A DNA stretch of 64,000 nt from a bacterium (GTDB lineage Bacteria; Zixibacteria; MSB-5A5; GN15; FEB-12), in the NCBI GenBank assembly GCA_020444475.1, contig JAHLKV010000003.1, forward strand, positions 1 through 64,000. The letters are read 5' to 3'. Under the pieces are notes generated by a model that had not been told where the DNA came from, searched no databases, and saw nothing but the letters and a program-made list of their open reading frames with translations. The position numbers and the translations under genes are program-made. This document shows positions 29,161 to 36,144 of this stretch, piece by piece (position 1 is the first letter of the stretch; each line of letters starts with the position of its first letter).

Positions 29161-29187
29161 GGCGGGTTTTAGGACGGACCCGCCTTA
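29161..29187 (-). repeat. Stop-codon palindrome, diverged copy 5
   Basis: Resembles copy 4 with changes in the loop (TTTTAGG) and end (CGCCTTA). It lies 7 bases beyond the stop of the downstream membrane protein (29194-29196), so the stop here is not part of the repeat. Confidence 0.6.
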
Positions 29188-29193
29188 AAACGT

Positions 29194-31452
29194 CTAAACT
29201 TCTTCGTCTGTCTGCTCGTCGCCAGTGCTGTCTTCCGGTTGGATCAACTCCGGACCGTCGGGCCACACTTCGCGGTAGCGAACCAGAAGATCGTCCAGCA
29301 TCTGGCGCTGATCCGTCTCTCGAAGATGGTTTGTCATCATCCAGAACTGCTGAAAGTAGCTTCCTATCACCCAGCGCGTGGTAGGATCGATCGTTTCTTT
29401 CGTCGTGAACCCATCGTACGTAAACCGATCCATCAGGTTGCGGTACAGAATCTCCGTGCTCCTTCGCTCGCTGTTGTCCGGGACAACCTTCGAGACCATC
29501 CCGTCCAGCCGCGCGACCCTTTCGATGCCGAGCGGTAGAAACTTGCCGATCCCGGTGGAGAAGTAAACCGGTCGTTCGAATCTGTTCGTGGTGAGCAGAT
29601 CGAGCAGTATCTGATCGGCAACCAGCACATACGTGCGACCAGCGAGAACAAGCGCGAAGGTTAAGCTGTCGTCGCTGTCCGCCGACAGAGGCAGACTGAT
29701 CTCGTAGCGCTCTGGCTCATGGGGGACCAACTCGGCGACGGCGCTGTCGGTCAGAGTGAACGGCAGATCAGGGTGGTATTGCCTCACCGTGCGGAAATAC
29801 CAGACGGTGTTGAGAAGCGAGTAGTTGAGGACGGCGATGTCGGGACGTACGTTTTCGATCCGCTGCAGATACCAAAGCGGGAAGGTATCGTTATCTCCGC
29901 CCGTGACGAGCACGGCGTCGGGGTCACAGGCAATCAGGAAATTGCGAGCGTAGGTGACCGGAGCGTAGTTGTCGGACTGGTCGTTGCGCGCCCAACCACC
30001 GAGCAATTGTCCCATCGGGAGCAGCAACAGCAGCACGGCGCCAATCGCGATCGGTCCACGCACCGGTCGCCGCCGCCACCATCGGCGGACATAGTCGAGC
30101 AGGACGAATGTCCCCAGCCCCACAAACAATCCGGCCATCGCGAAAGACACGATGAAATGCCGGTCCATCTCCCGGAAGTAGTTGGCCGGGATGTTGAGAT
30201 AAAAGATCGCCAGTCCGGTGGCACAGAGCAGGGTGATGGTCAACCAGAGGGCAAGTTTCCATCGCTTGATCCAGACGGTGACCAGGCCGCCGAGAGCAAA
30301 CAACGCCGGCAGGCCGAATGGAAACCGCCAGGCGACCGAGGAACCGTCGAGCGAAATGCCGACCGTGTTCCAGCCGAGATAGCGCACGAACATGTGGTTG
30401 ACCTGATAGCTCCAAAACTCGCCTTTGCGCTGCAGGAGGTCACTTCCGAACACCGCGATTCCCTGCTGCTTGAGACTGAGATAGTCCCACAGTCCCTGCA
30501 GGGTATCCGGGTTGCCGATATTGGTTTCGGGCGACAGCTGAGCGCGAAACATGTTCGTGAATTGAAGAGACAGGCCGATCGCAAACAGGACAATCGAGCC
30601 AAGCCAGATGCGGAAGTCGAGCAGGACTCGCGGCTTGCGAATCAGTACCAGCGCCAGGAAGGCCGGGGTGAGCAGGAAGTTCGAGCGGTGAACGCTGAAG
30701 TCGAGTCCGAACAAGAGCGCGGCGAGCAGCAGGTAGTTGTCGCCACCCTTGCGGTCGGCAGCTTCCCACCATCGCACACCGGTATAGAGCAGCAAGACTC
30801 CGGTCAGAAGCGAAAGTGCGTACGGGTTGGTGAAGGTTGCGTGCTGCCAGATTGTATAGGCAAAGGCGATCGTCAGCGCACCAACCGCGGCCGCCATCAC
30901 CGACACGGCGTTGGATCGACGCGTGGTAGGCAGCATGCGGACGAGTCGTAGAATCGTGAAGAAGACCACTGTCACCGCCGCCGCGGTCGCCACCGCCGTC
31001 ATCAGGTTGATCCGCACCGCCGGAGAATCAATCCAGATCAGGAAGCCGAAAAACCGGCCAAGCAATTGAAGCAGCATGGAACCCGGGGGGCCGTAGACGC
31101 CAAGCGTGTATGAGGCGGTGATATACGCACTGGAGTCCCACCAGCCCGGACCGGGCCAGAGAGTGATCCAGTAGAATAGCAGCGTGATGAGAAAAACCGC
31201 GGCGCCGCCGACCACTGCGGTGAGCGGCTGGCGAAATTGCAGGTCGCGGGGTTCGTCGGGTTGCGGCCGTCTGTAACGAGGACGCAGCCCGAGCGGCGCC
31301 AGGACAATATACCCGGCGAGCAGTAACAGCGGCGCGAGAGTCAGCGACAGAGGGCCGTCAACCGGTGGCGTGCGAAGGAAGACATAGCCGATGACGATCA
31401 CGATCAGGCCGACATAGAAAAGCCGTCCCGGAGCCTGCAGGTTGGTGGTCAT
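29194..31452 (-). CDS. DUF2723 family membrane protein
   Basis: The 752-residue multi-pass protein shows the family's signature near residues 60-110: FYWITLWPGPGWWDSSAYITASYTLGVYGPPGSMLLQLLGRFF. There are about 12 membrane segments over residues 10-490. The soluble C-terminal half (from about 490) has GGDNDTFPLWYLQRIENVRPDIAVLNYSLLN, a DUF2723 hallmark. The family resembles GT-C protein O-mannosyltransferases (TMEM260 is a eukaryotic relative). A glycosyl transfer role here is inference. It overlaps the excisionase-like gene by ATGA. Confidence 0.92.
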   Translation of the reverse strand: MTTNLQAPGRLFYVGLIVIVIGYVFLRTPPVDGPLSLTLAPLLLLAGYIVLAPLGLRPRYRRPQPDEPRDLQFRQPLTAVVGGAAVFLITLLFYWITLWPGPGWWDSSAYITASYTLGVYGPPGSMLLQLLGRFFGFLIWIDSPAVRINLMTAVATAAAVTVVFFTILRLVRMLPTTRRSNAVSVMAAAVGALTIAFAYTIWQHATFTNPYALSLLTGVLLLYTGVRWWEAADRKGGDNYLLLAALLFGLDFSVHRSNFLLTPAFLALVLIRKPRVLLDFRIWLGSIVLFAIGLSLQFTNMFRAQLSPETNIGNPDTLQGLWDYLSLKQQGIAVFGSDLLQRKGEFWSYQVNHMFVRYLGWNTVGISLDGSSVAWRFPFGLPALFALGGLVTVWIKRWKLALWLTITLLCATGLAIFYLNIPANYFREMDRHFIVSFAMAGLFVGLGTFVLLDYVRRWWRRRPVRGPIAIGAVLLLLLPMGQLLGGWARNDQSDNYAPVTYARNFLIACDPDAVLVTGGDNDTFPLWYLQRIENVRPDIAVLNYSLLNTVWYFRTVRQYHPDLPFTLTDSAVAELVPHEPERYEISLPLSADSDDSLTFALVLAGRTYVLVADQILLDLLTTNRFERPVYFSTGIGKFLPLGIERVARLDGMVSKVVPDNSERRSTEILYRNLMDRFTYDGFTTKETIDPTTRWVIGSYFQQFWMMTNHLRETDQRQMLDDLLVRYREVWPDGPELIQPEDSTGDEQTDEEV

Positions 31453-31676
31453 GACCTCTTCCCCCCGTTGTTGTCAGCGTCTTCCTTGGCGCGGACGGAC
31501 TCGATGACACCGTTGAACTTCTCGTCGATGTGCTGCAAATACCACTCATCGATCAGCGACTTTTTGAACCGCCACTCCTTGCCGAGCTTGGCCGCGGGGA
31601 TTTTCTTTTCCTGCGCCCACGTGTACAGGGTCTGCGGCTTCACTTTCAGGTAGGCGGCGACCTCTTCGAGCGTCAT
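31449..31676 (-). CDS. Small excisionase/MerR-type helix-turn-helix protein
   Basis: The 75-residue product, from ATG 31676, with GGTGG about a dozen bases upstream, begins MTLEEVAAYLKVKPQTLYTWAQEKKIPAAKLGKEWRF. This is the HTH_17/excisionase helix-turn-helix, followed by KKSLIDEWY. No mobile element is nearby, and it is coupled to the DUF2723 gene. It is more likely a small transcriptional regulator than a phage excisionase. Confidence 0.85.
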   Translation of the reverse strand: MTLEEVAAYLKVKPQTLYTWAQEKKIPAAKLGKEWRFKKSLIDEWYLQHIDEKFNGVIESVRAKEDADNNGGKRS

Positions 31677-31680
31677 GATA

Positions 31681-32496
31681 TCAGTTTCCACCGGTGGTAT
31701 CCTTGTGGTCCGGGTCTTTGAAGAAGGCATCGAGTGAATCGGCAACCGCGGATTCATCGAGATAGCGCTGCTCGTACTTGCGGGGCGCGGTTTCGGCGGG
31801 TCTTTTCGATGGCGGATTGAGCAGCTGATTGGCCGAGTAAATCAGCGCCGCATAAAAGTTGCCCTCGTACTTGCGGAACAACTCAAACGGCTGGTTGCGA
31901 TCGCCGAGGAAGGGCCGGAGATTCCAGGCGAGCTGGATGCCGACAAAGGCCATGATCACCACCCAGAAGCGGAAGACGACTACACCCATCTGCGGGTAGA
32001 TGCTCTTTTTCTCGCACGAGTACTTGAGGGCATCGACAATGGTCTTCATCCCAAACACGCCGGAGAGGAGCACGATCCCGATATGCAGCAATTGCAGGAA
32101 GTAGTAGTTGCCGCCGGTGAGCAGGAAGAAGATCACGATTGGCGTGAACGATATCATGATGGCGGCGGTCAGGACGAACCCGGAAAGAATGATCGAAACC
32201 ATCTGGGCAAACTTCAGCTTCGAGCCGAGTATGTACTGAATGATAAAAAAGGCCGGGAAACAGACGACCAGCACCAGCACGAACAGGACAATCATCTTCA
32301 TCCCGGACGCCAGCGCCTGGGTGACACTGTGGTAGGCGCCCATCGCGACACCGTAGAAAAACGACAGCAGGCAGAGCATGATGAACTGGTTCAGGACACG
32401 GGAGAAGGCCGACTCTTCGCTGGTGACACGCTGGAGGAATTCATCGCGGTTGGAGAGGGTCGGGAAGAAATCGAGAGACAACAATTTGGTACTCAT
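31681..32496 (-). CDS. YIP1-like inner membrane protein
   Basis: The 271-residue protein has about five hydrophobic segments between residues 38 and 205: SFFYGVAMGAYHSVTQAL, IVLFVLVLVVCFPAFFIIQYILG, MVSIILSGFVLTAAIMIS, LHIGIVLLSGVFGMKTIV and VVVFRFWVVIMAFVGIQLAW. The soluble C-terminal tail is proline- and acid-rich. The pattern resembles YIP1-type proteins; I am not certain. A good promoter candidate precedes it on the minus strand (32533-32561). Confidence 0.72.
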   Translation of the reverse strand: MSTKLLSLDFFPTLSNRDEFLQRVTSEESAFSRVLNQFIMLCLLSFFYGVAMGAYHSVTQALASGMKMIVLFVLVLVVCFPAFFIIQYILGSKLKFAQMVSIILSGFVLTAAIMISFTPIVIFFLLTGGNYYFLQLLHIGIVLLSGVFGMKTIVDALKYSCEKKSIYPQMGVVVFRFWVVIMAFVGIQLAWNLRPFLGDRNQPFELFRKYEGNFYAALIYSANQLLNPPSKRPAETAPRKYEQRYLDESAVADSLDAFFKDPDHKDTTGGN

Positions 32497-32532
32497 ATGT
32501 ACCCCCGGACGAAAATGTTAGCTCTTTGTCTG

Positions 32533-32561
32533 AATATCGGCTATTAGCGATATTTGGTCAA
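32533..32561 (-). promoter_or_regulatory. Candidate promoter for the YIP1-like operon
   Basis: On the minus strand, TTGACC (complement of 32556-32561), a 17-base spacer, then GATATT (complement of 32533-32538). Matches are 5 of 6 and 4 of 6 to the sigma70-type consensus. The inverted repeat AATATCG/CGATATT covers the -10 box, which could form an operator. Confidence 0.5.
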
Positions 32562-32759
32562 GTATTTTATTGTTTGTTACTGTTTACTATTAATAAGTGC
32601 TCAGAATACTGCACATACGGTCAGTTTGAGCAGGGTGTGGTGCTGCCCTAACCCATCCTAAGTACGGCTTGAGATAGGCCAATCCGTGTTTGACCCCTAT
32701 CCGGCCGCTAGCGTATCAAAAAAAACGTGTCTTCCCGTATCTTTTTGGGCGCTTCGTTA

Positions 32760-32788
32760 TTGACACGTCGTTTATAGTTATATATGTT
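32760..32788 (+). promoter_or_regulatory. Candidate promoter for the AT-hook protein
   Basis: TTGACA at 32760-32765, 17-base spacer, then TATGTT at 32783-32788; the coding start is 22 bases further on. The ribosome site AGGAG sits at 32800-32804. Confidence 0.55.
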
Positions 32789-32809
32789 ACGGCACAAACA
32801 GGAGACTGT

Positions 32810-33235
32810 ATGGCGATAGACAAGAAACAACTTCAGCTAATGCTCCAGATGGCTGAGGAAAAGAAGCGAGAGATAGACGATCTGATCCAATCCCTCAAGC
32901 AACAACTGTCTGGCGGGTCGTCAAGCTCTAACGGTAAGCGGGGCCGTCCGAGAGGCGGGGCAAGGTCTGAGACCGCTCAGCGGATAAAGGCCATCATGAA
33001 CGAAGCGAACGATCTTATGACACCGTCCGAGATACATGATGCACTTGAGCAGAGCGGCAAATCTGTGTCGGCGGCACAAATAAGAAACGTCCTGAGGCGA
33101 CACAAAGGCGATATGTTCGAATCCCCGGCACATGGCAAGTGGAAGTCCAAAGGCAAGCTGTTCATGTCTGACATGAGAGCAGGAGCCCCCGAAACGGCAG
33201 CCACAGTGGATCGAGATGATGATTTGCCCTTTTAG
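32810..33235 (+). CDS. AT-hook plus winged-helix DNA-binding protein
   Basis: ATG 32810 is preceded by AGGAGACTGT. The 141-residue product has a helical N-terminus (KKQLQLMLQMAEEKKREIDDLIQSLKQQL, about 5-35), which suggests coiled-coil dimerisation. A Ser/Gly linker follows, then the AT-hook core GKRGRPRGG (about 43-51), and a winged-helix-like part TAQRIKAIMNEANDLMTPSEIHDAL...SAAQIRNVLRRHKG...GKWKSKG. It ends in an acidic DRDDDLPF tail. Such architecture suits a nucleoid-associated or regulatory protein. I do not recognise the precise family. Confidence 0.78.
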   Translation: MAIDKKQLQLMLQMAEEKKREIDDLIQSLKQQLSGGSSSSNGKRGRPRGGARSETAQRIKAIMNEANDLMTPSEIHDALEQSGKSVSAAQIRNVLRRHKGDMFESPAHGKWKSKGKLFMSDMRAGAPETAATVDRDDDLPF

Positions 33236-33505
33236 TAATGAGAAAGGCCGGTGCGCCAACACCGGCCTAAAACTGGAAACCCCTTGTACGCTAATAGAAG
33301 AGGCCTTCCCTTTTGCAGTATCAAAGATACTATTCACATAACAGACTGTCAACCAAAAAGTTCCGCCAGTTTGCACCCCCTTATCTTACGCGTAAGTCAT
33401 TAATACTAGACGATTTACGCGCGCGTCCGCCACCACCACCATCATCCGAAAAGAGGCGAATAGAGAAAGCCGAGGGGCTAATCTCGGCTCTCACAAATCG
33501 ATCAT
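33236..33505. other. Intergenic region upstream of the tRNA
   Basis: It holds the terminator-like hairpin at 33245-33268, a small hairpin AGTATC/GATACT at 33317-33331, and a hairpin AGCCGAG/CTCGGCT at 33468-33489 ending 16 bases before the tRNA. No coding sequence is convincing; a frame running through the tRNA is rejected. Confidence 0.6.
33245..33268 (+). terminator. Hairpin after the AT-hook gene
   Basis: Nine-base stem AGGCCGGTG/CACCGGCCT with a 6-base loop, ten bases after the stop. No T-run follows on the plus strand; on the minus strand the stem is followed by TTTC. Confidence 0.5.
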
Positions 33506-33591
33506 GCGGGTGTGGCGGAACTGGTATACGCACCGGTCTTCTAAACCGGCGGACTGCACAGGCCTTGTGGGTTCAAGTCCCACCACCCGTA
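33506..33591 (+). tRNA. Class II tRNA with anticodon UCU and leucine-like body
   Basis: An 86-base cloverleaf can be drawn. The acceptor stem is GCGGGTG with CACCCGT (G1-U72 wobble). The D-arm has G10-C25, C11-G24, G12-C23, with A14, A15, G18 and G19. The anticodon stem CCGGT/ACCGG holds loop CTTCTAA, so the anticodon is TCT at 33540-33542. A 17-base variable region (33550-33566) makes it class II. The T-arm is GTGGG TTCAAGT CCCAC and the discriminator is A73. CCA is not encoded. D-arm spacing, A15-U48 and A73 are leucine-like, but UCU decodes AGA (arginine). Confidence 0.8.
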
Positions 33592-33657
33592 TACAATAAT
33601 AACCAATATCGGCCTTTTCGCAACATAATTCAGCCGGAAGGGCCTTTGGAGACAATA

Positions 33658-34011
33658 ATGACTGTTCAAACTGATTTGACCGGGCCGTTCGAACTGACGG
33701 CCAATACCGTAAACATGCTGGTTGCACCCAGTATTGGCGTTTACGTACTCGGCACTGCCGTCAACGAGACTACTCTCAATTGCAACTATGTCGGACGCTA
33801 TGACGTCGACGTGAATCGCCGACTTCATGAGTGGATCCGAGTCGGCAAGTACCCTGCCTTTATCTACAAGCATTGCGATTCGGTGGCCCAGGCGTACGCC
33901 GAAGAGTGCAGACTCTACCACAAATTGACCGGACTCGACAACGAAATCCATCCTGCCTCGCCGGATTTCTCTCGCTTGACGTGCTCGATTTGCGGCCATC
34001 GTAGCCGATAG
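33658..34011 (+). CDS. Small GIY-YIG-like protein with C-terminal CxxC
   Basis: ATG 33658 follows GGAGACAATA, a good ribosome site. The 117-residue product contains GVYVLGTAVNETTLNCNYVGRYDVDVNRRLHEWI (about 27-60), whose GVYVL and YVGR strands and RL-x2-W helix resemble a GIY-YIG fold. YPAFIYKHCDSVAQAYAEECRLYHKL and a terminal CSICGH follow. The family's catalytic Glu is not clearly identifiable. The gene lies 66 bases after the tRNA, on the same strand. Function unknown. Confidence 0.65.
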   Translation: MTVQTDLTGPFELTANTVNMLVAPSIGVYVLGTAVNETTLNCNYVGRYDVDVNRRLHEWIRVGKYPAFIYKHCDSVAQAYAEECRLYHKLTGLDNEIHPASPDFSRLTCSICGHRSR

Positions 34012-34036
34012 ATTTGCGAGTCAGCAAACGAAACGC

Positions 34037-34074
34037 AGAAGGCGTATCCCCTCAGGATGCGCCTTCTCTTTTTT
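34037..34074 (+). terminator. Rho-independent terminator
   Basis: Near-perfect 13-base stem (AGAAGGCG...ATCC and GGATGCGCCTTCT, one G-U pair), 5-base loop, followed by CTTTTTTG. It ends the tRNA/GIY-YIG-like transcript. Confidence 0.9.
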
Positions 34075-34130
34075 GCGAAGTAGTCGCATCATGGTTGCCA
34101 GTTTCTTTGTTTTCGGTTATCGTTGCCAGT

Positions 34131-34802
34131 ATGCCGGATCATGAAGTACAACAGGGCGAGTGCCTGAGCAGTATCGCCCACCAGCACGGTATCCAGGACT
34201 GGCGGCAGCTCTGGGAGCACCCCGACAACGCCGAACTTCGCACCCAGCGCGACCCGCACATACTGAAGCCGGGTGATATCGTTAAGATTCCCGATAGCAC
34301 CGGCCCGACTTTCAGCGGTCATTCCGGGGAGCGCGGAGACTTCAGGCTCACTCAGGCCCCGCCGACCGAACTGCGACTGAACCTCACGGACAATTTCGGC
34401 GAGCCGTACGAGCAGAAGGAGTTTCGGGTCGAAGTCGGCGGTGAGACCATTGACGGCCGGACCGATCAAAACGGACAGCTTCGCTGCCAGATCCCTCCGG
34501 ATGCCGAGACGGCCACCGTCACCCTCTGGTACGATTCATCGACCCAGCACCCCGACCGCAAGCAGGTCTGGGAGCTGGATTTGGGCTATCTCGATCCGGT
34601 CGAAGAGATCTCCGGGGTGCAGGCGCGGCTTCGTAACCTGGGCTTCCCTATCGACGAGATCAACGGTGAGCTGGACGAACGCACCCAGCGCGCCCTGAAG
34701 CTCTTCCAGGCCGAGTCACAGATTCCGATTACCGGTGAGATCGACGAGGCCACCGCGACTCAGTTGGCCGCCCGGCACGACACGCAGGAGGCCGAACAGT
34801 GA
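34131..34802 (+). CDS. LysM and peptidoglycan-binding domain protein
   Basis: ATG 34131 opens a 223-residue protein without signal peptide. LysM domain at 2-55: HEVQQGECLSSIAHQHGI...ILKPGDIVKIPD. A middle beta-rich region reads LRLNLTDNFGEPYEQKEFRVEVGGETIDGRTDQNGQL. The PG_binding_1 domain at the end reads SGVQARLRNLGFPIDEINGELDERTQRALKLFQ. This layout is familiar from proteins near VgrG or PAAR genes in contractile-injection loci, where they accompany effectors. No such structural genes are in this window. It is coupled to the next gene by GTGA. Confidence 0.85.
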   Translation: MPDHEVQQGECLSSIAHQHGIQDWRQLWEHPDNAELRTQRDPHILKPGDIVKIPDSTGPTFSGHSGERGDFRLTQAPPTELRLNLTDNFGEPYEQKEFRVEVGGETIDGRTDQNGQLRCQIPPDAETATVTLWYDSSTQHPDRKQVWELDLGYLDPVEEISGVQARLRNLGFPIDEINGELDERTQRALKLFQAESQIPITGEIDEATATQLAARHDTQEAEQ

Positions 34803-35593
34803 GCGATCGGTACTACGTTCCCCGCCAGCGCACGGTGGTGCTTCGCGCGGTCGATTTCGGCGTGTTGTTTGCCCCGCGGTACAACCGCAATCGGATTGTC
34901 GACGGGGACGCCTCGCGGCGGGAGAGCCCGCACGACGCCGACCATTTCCAGGGGTGCGCCCGGGACTTCTGTGAAACCAACGGCAGCGACCGGTTCGAGG
35001 TGCAGATTATTGACAACGGCCGCAACGCCACGACGCAGGAAGGGGACGCCAACGATCAGTCGGCCCGCCGTCAGCAGATACTCGATTGGCTCACCGACTA
35101 CTCGGGTCCGCTGCTTCGCGTGGTAAGTTTCGTCTGTCATGGCTATCGCGACGGTATCCAGCTTGGTTTCTCGATCCGCAACGCCCCACGCCGGGCCGAA
35201 ACCGACCAGCTGCTCGATCTACTGGCGCAGAAATGCCGCCCGGATCTGGTCATTCCGATCTACGCCTGCTCGACCGGATCATCGGGACGCGGCGAAGAAG
35301 GCGGCGAGGGTGGATTTGCGGACTATCTTCGCGACGGTCTCTGCGCGCGCGGAATCGTGCGCTGCCGGATCGACGCTCATACCGAGGTTGCCGATGCGGT
35401 CGCCTGCCCCCATGTTCGACGGTTCCGCGGGCACAACACCACGGCGGGCGCCGAGGGCGGCGAGTGGATTGTCGATCCGAGCGAAGAGCTGTTTGGCGAC
35501 TGGCGAAGGGCGCTCCGCGAGACCGACCTGAAGTACCGCTATCCCCTGATGAGCAAAATCGCCGTCCAGGCCGAACTGCTGATGCCGTCGTAG
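34799..35593 (+). CDS. Caspase-like cysteine protease-like protein
   Basis: The 264-residue protein, GTG start overlapping the upstream stop. Two motifs suggest a caspase/CHAT-type fold: SFVCHGYRDG with His114 after a hydrophobic strand, and IPIYACSTGSS with Cys157 at the end of another, spaced 43 residues apart. There is no signal peptide. N-terminal YYVPRQRTVVLRAVDFGVLFAPRYNRNRI and the late RFRGHNTTAGAEGGEW are distinctive but unknown to me. Coupling to a LysM/peptidoglycan-binding protein suggests an effector and its partner. Protease activity is inference. Confidence 0.68.
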   Translation: MSDRYYVPRQRTVVLRAVDFGVLFAPRYNRNRIVDGDASRRESPHDADHFQGCARDFCETNGSDRFEVQIIDNGRNATTQEGDANDQSARRQQILDWLTDYSGPLLRVVSFVCHGYRDGIQLGFSIRNAPRRAETDQLLDLLAQKCRPDLVIPIYACSTGSSGRGEEGGEGGFADYLRDGLCARGIVRCRIDAHTEVADAVACPHVRRFRGHNTTAGAEGGEWIVDPSEELFGDWRRALRETDLKYRYPLMSKIAVQAELLMPS

Positions 35594-35642
35594 ACCGCTC
35601 TTGTCTGCCCCGGCTACCCGACTTCTGATTTTCGTAAATTCG

Positions 35643-35670
35643 TTGATAATTCGGGTCGATTTAGTATATT
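35643..35670 (+). promoter_or_regulatory. Candidate promoter of the metal-efflux operon
   Basis: TTGATA at 35643-35648, 16-base spacer, TATATT at 35665-35670. The first coding start is 50 bases downstream. No clear metal-regulator dyad is visible to me. Confidence 0.5.
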
Positions 35671-35720
35671 GGAGTCGCCGGCGGACGAAACCCCGGCGGA
35701 TCACCTCTGTTTAAGAACAC

Positions 35721-36047
35721 ATGAGATACACCGCAGCTACAGCAATCGATAGCCGCTCCTGGCGCTTCTGGACCATCTTCGTCCTCACCGCCTCCCTGCT
35801 GGTTTTCTGCTCAGGAGACCTGCTGGCCGGATCATGCGTGGACGACGGTGATAATCACTGCGATGATGATTGCCGCGATTGCGGTGACTGCCTCAACTGC
35901 CTGCCGGGGCTGCATATGCTGCCGGCGATTTCAATCGACCACGCCCCTGTTGATACGGCGCCGGTCTACCGGTTCGAAGTATCGTCGCTTTCACACGAAA
36001 GCCAGTTCCCTGACGGTATCGAACGTCCCCCCAGAACGCTCGCCTGA
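35721..36047 (+). CDS. Small cysteine-rich, membrane-anchored protein
   Basis: The 108-residue protein has a hydrophobic segment (FWTIFVLTASLLVFCSGDLLAG) then a cluster CVDDGDNHCDDDCRDCGDCLNC, six cysteines and many acidic residues in 22 positions, which suits metal binding. It precedes the RND adaptor gene with a 97-base gap. A periplasmic metal-binding or sensing role, similar to small proteins in czc/cus operons, is inference. Confidence 0.7.
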   Translation: MRYTAATAIDSRSWRFWTIFVLTASLLVFCSGDLLAGSCVDDGDNHCDDDCRDCGDCLNCLPGLHMLPAISIDHAPVDTAPVYRFEVSSLSHESQFPDGIERPPRTLA

Positions 36048-36144
36048 TCTCTCGGCCGGGCGAAGTCTGCCCGGTTCTTACGCACAAGTCATTCCATCCT
36101 GCCGACGGCAGGAACAGTTTCCGTTTCTTTGGAGAGATTGGACG

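Larger units (their letters stand above)
32497..32809. other. Divergent AT-rich intergenic region
   Basis: No gene. It separates the membrane protein (minus) from the AT-hook protein (plus). An inverted repeat AATATCG/CGATATT lies at 32533-32554 and overlaps the minus-strand promoter candidate. The plus-strand promoter candidate is at 32760-32788. The region is clearly more AT-rich than its surroundings. Confidence 0.6.

Noticed and set aside
31449-31676. Excisionase-like gene as sign of a prophage or integrative element
   Set aside because: No integrase, att repeats or phage genes nearby; it is coupled to membrane protein genes.
33313-33657. Coding start upstream of the tRNA for the GIY-YIG-like gene
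   Set aside because: The extended frame runs through the tRNA and has no ribosome site; ATG 33658 has a good one.
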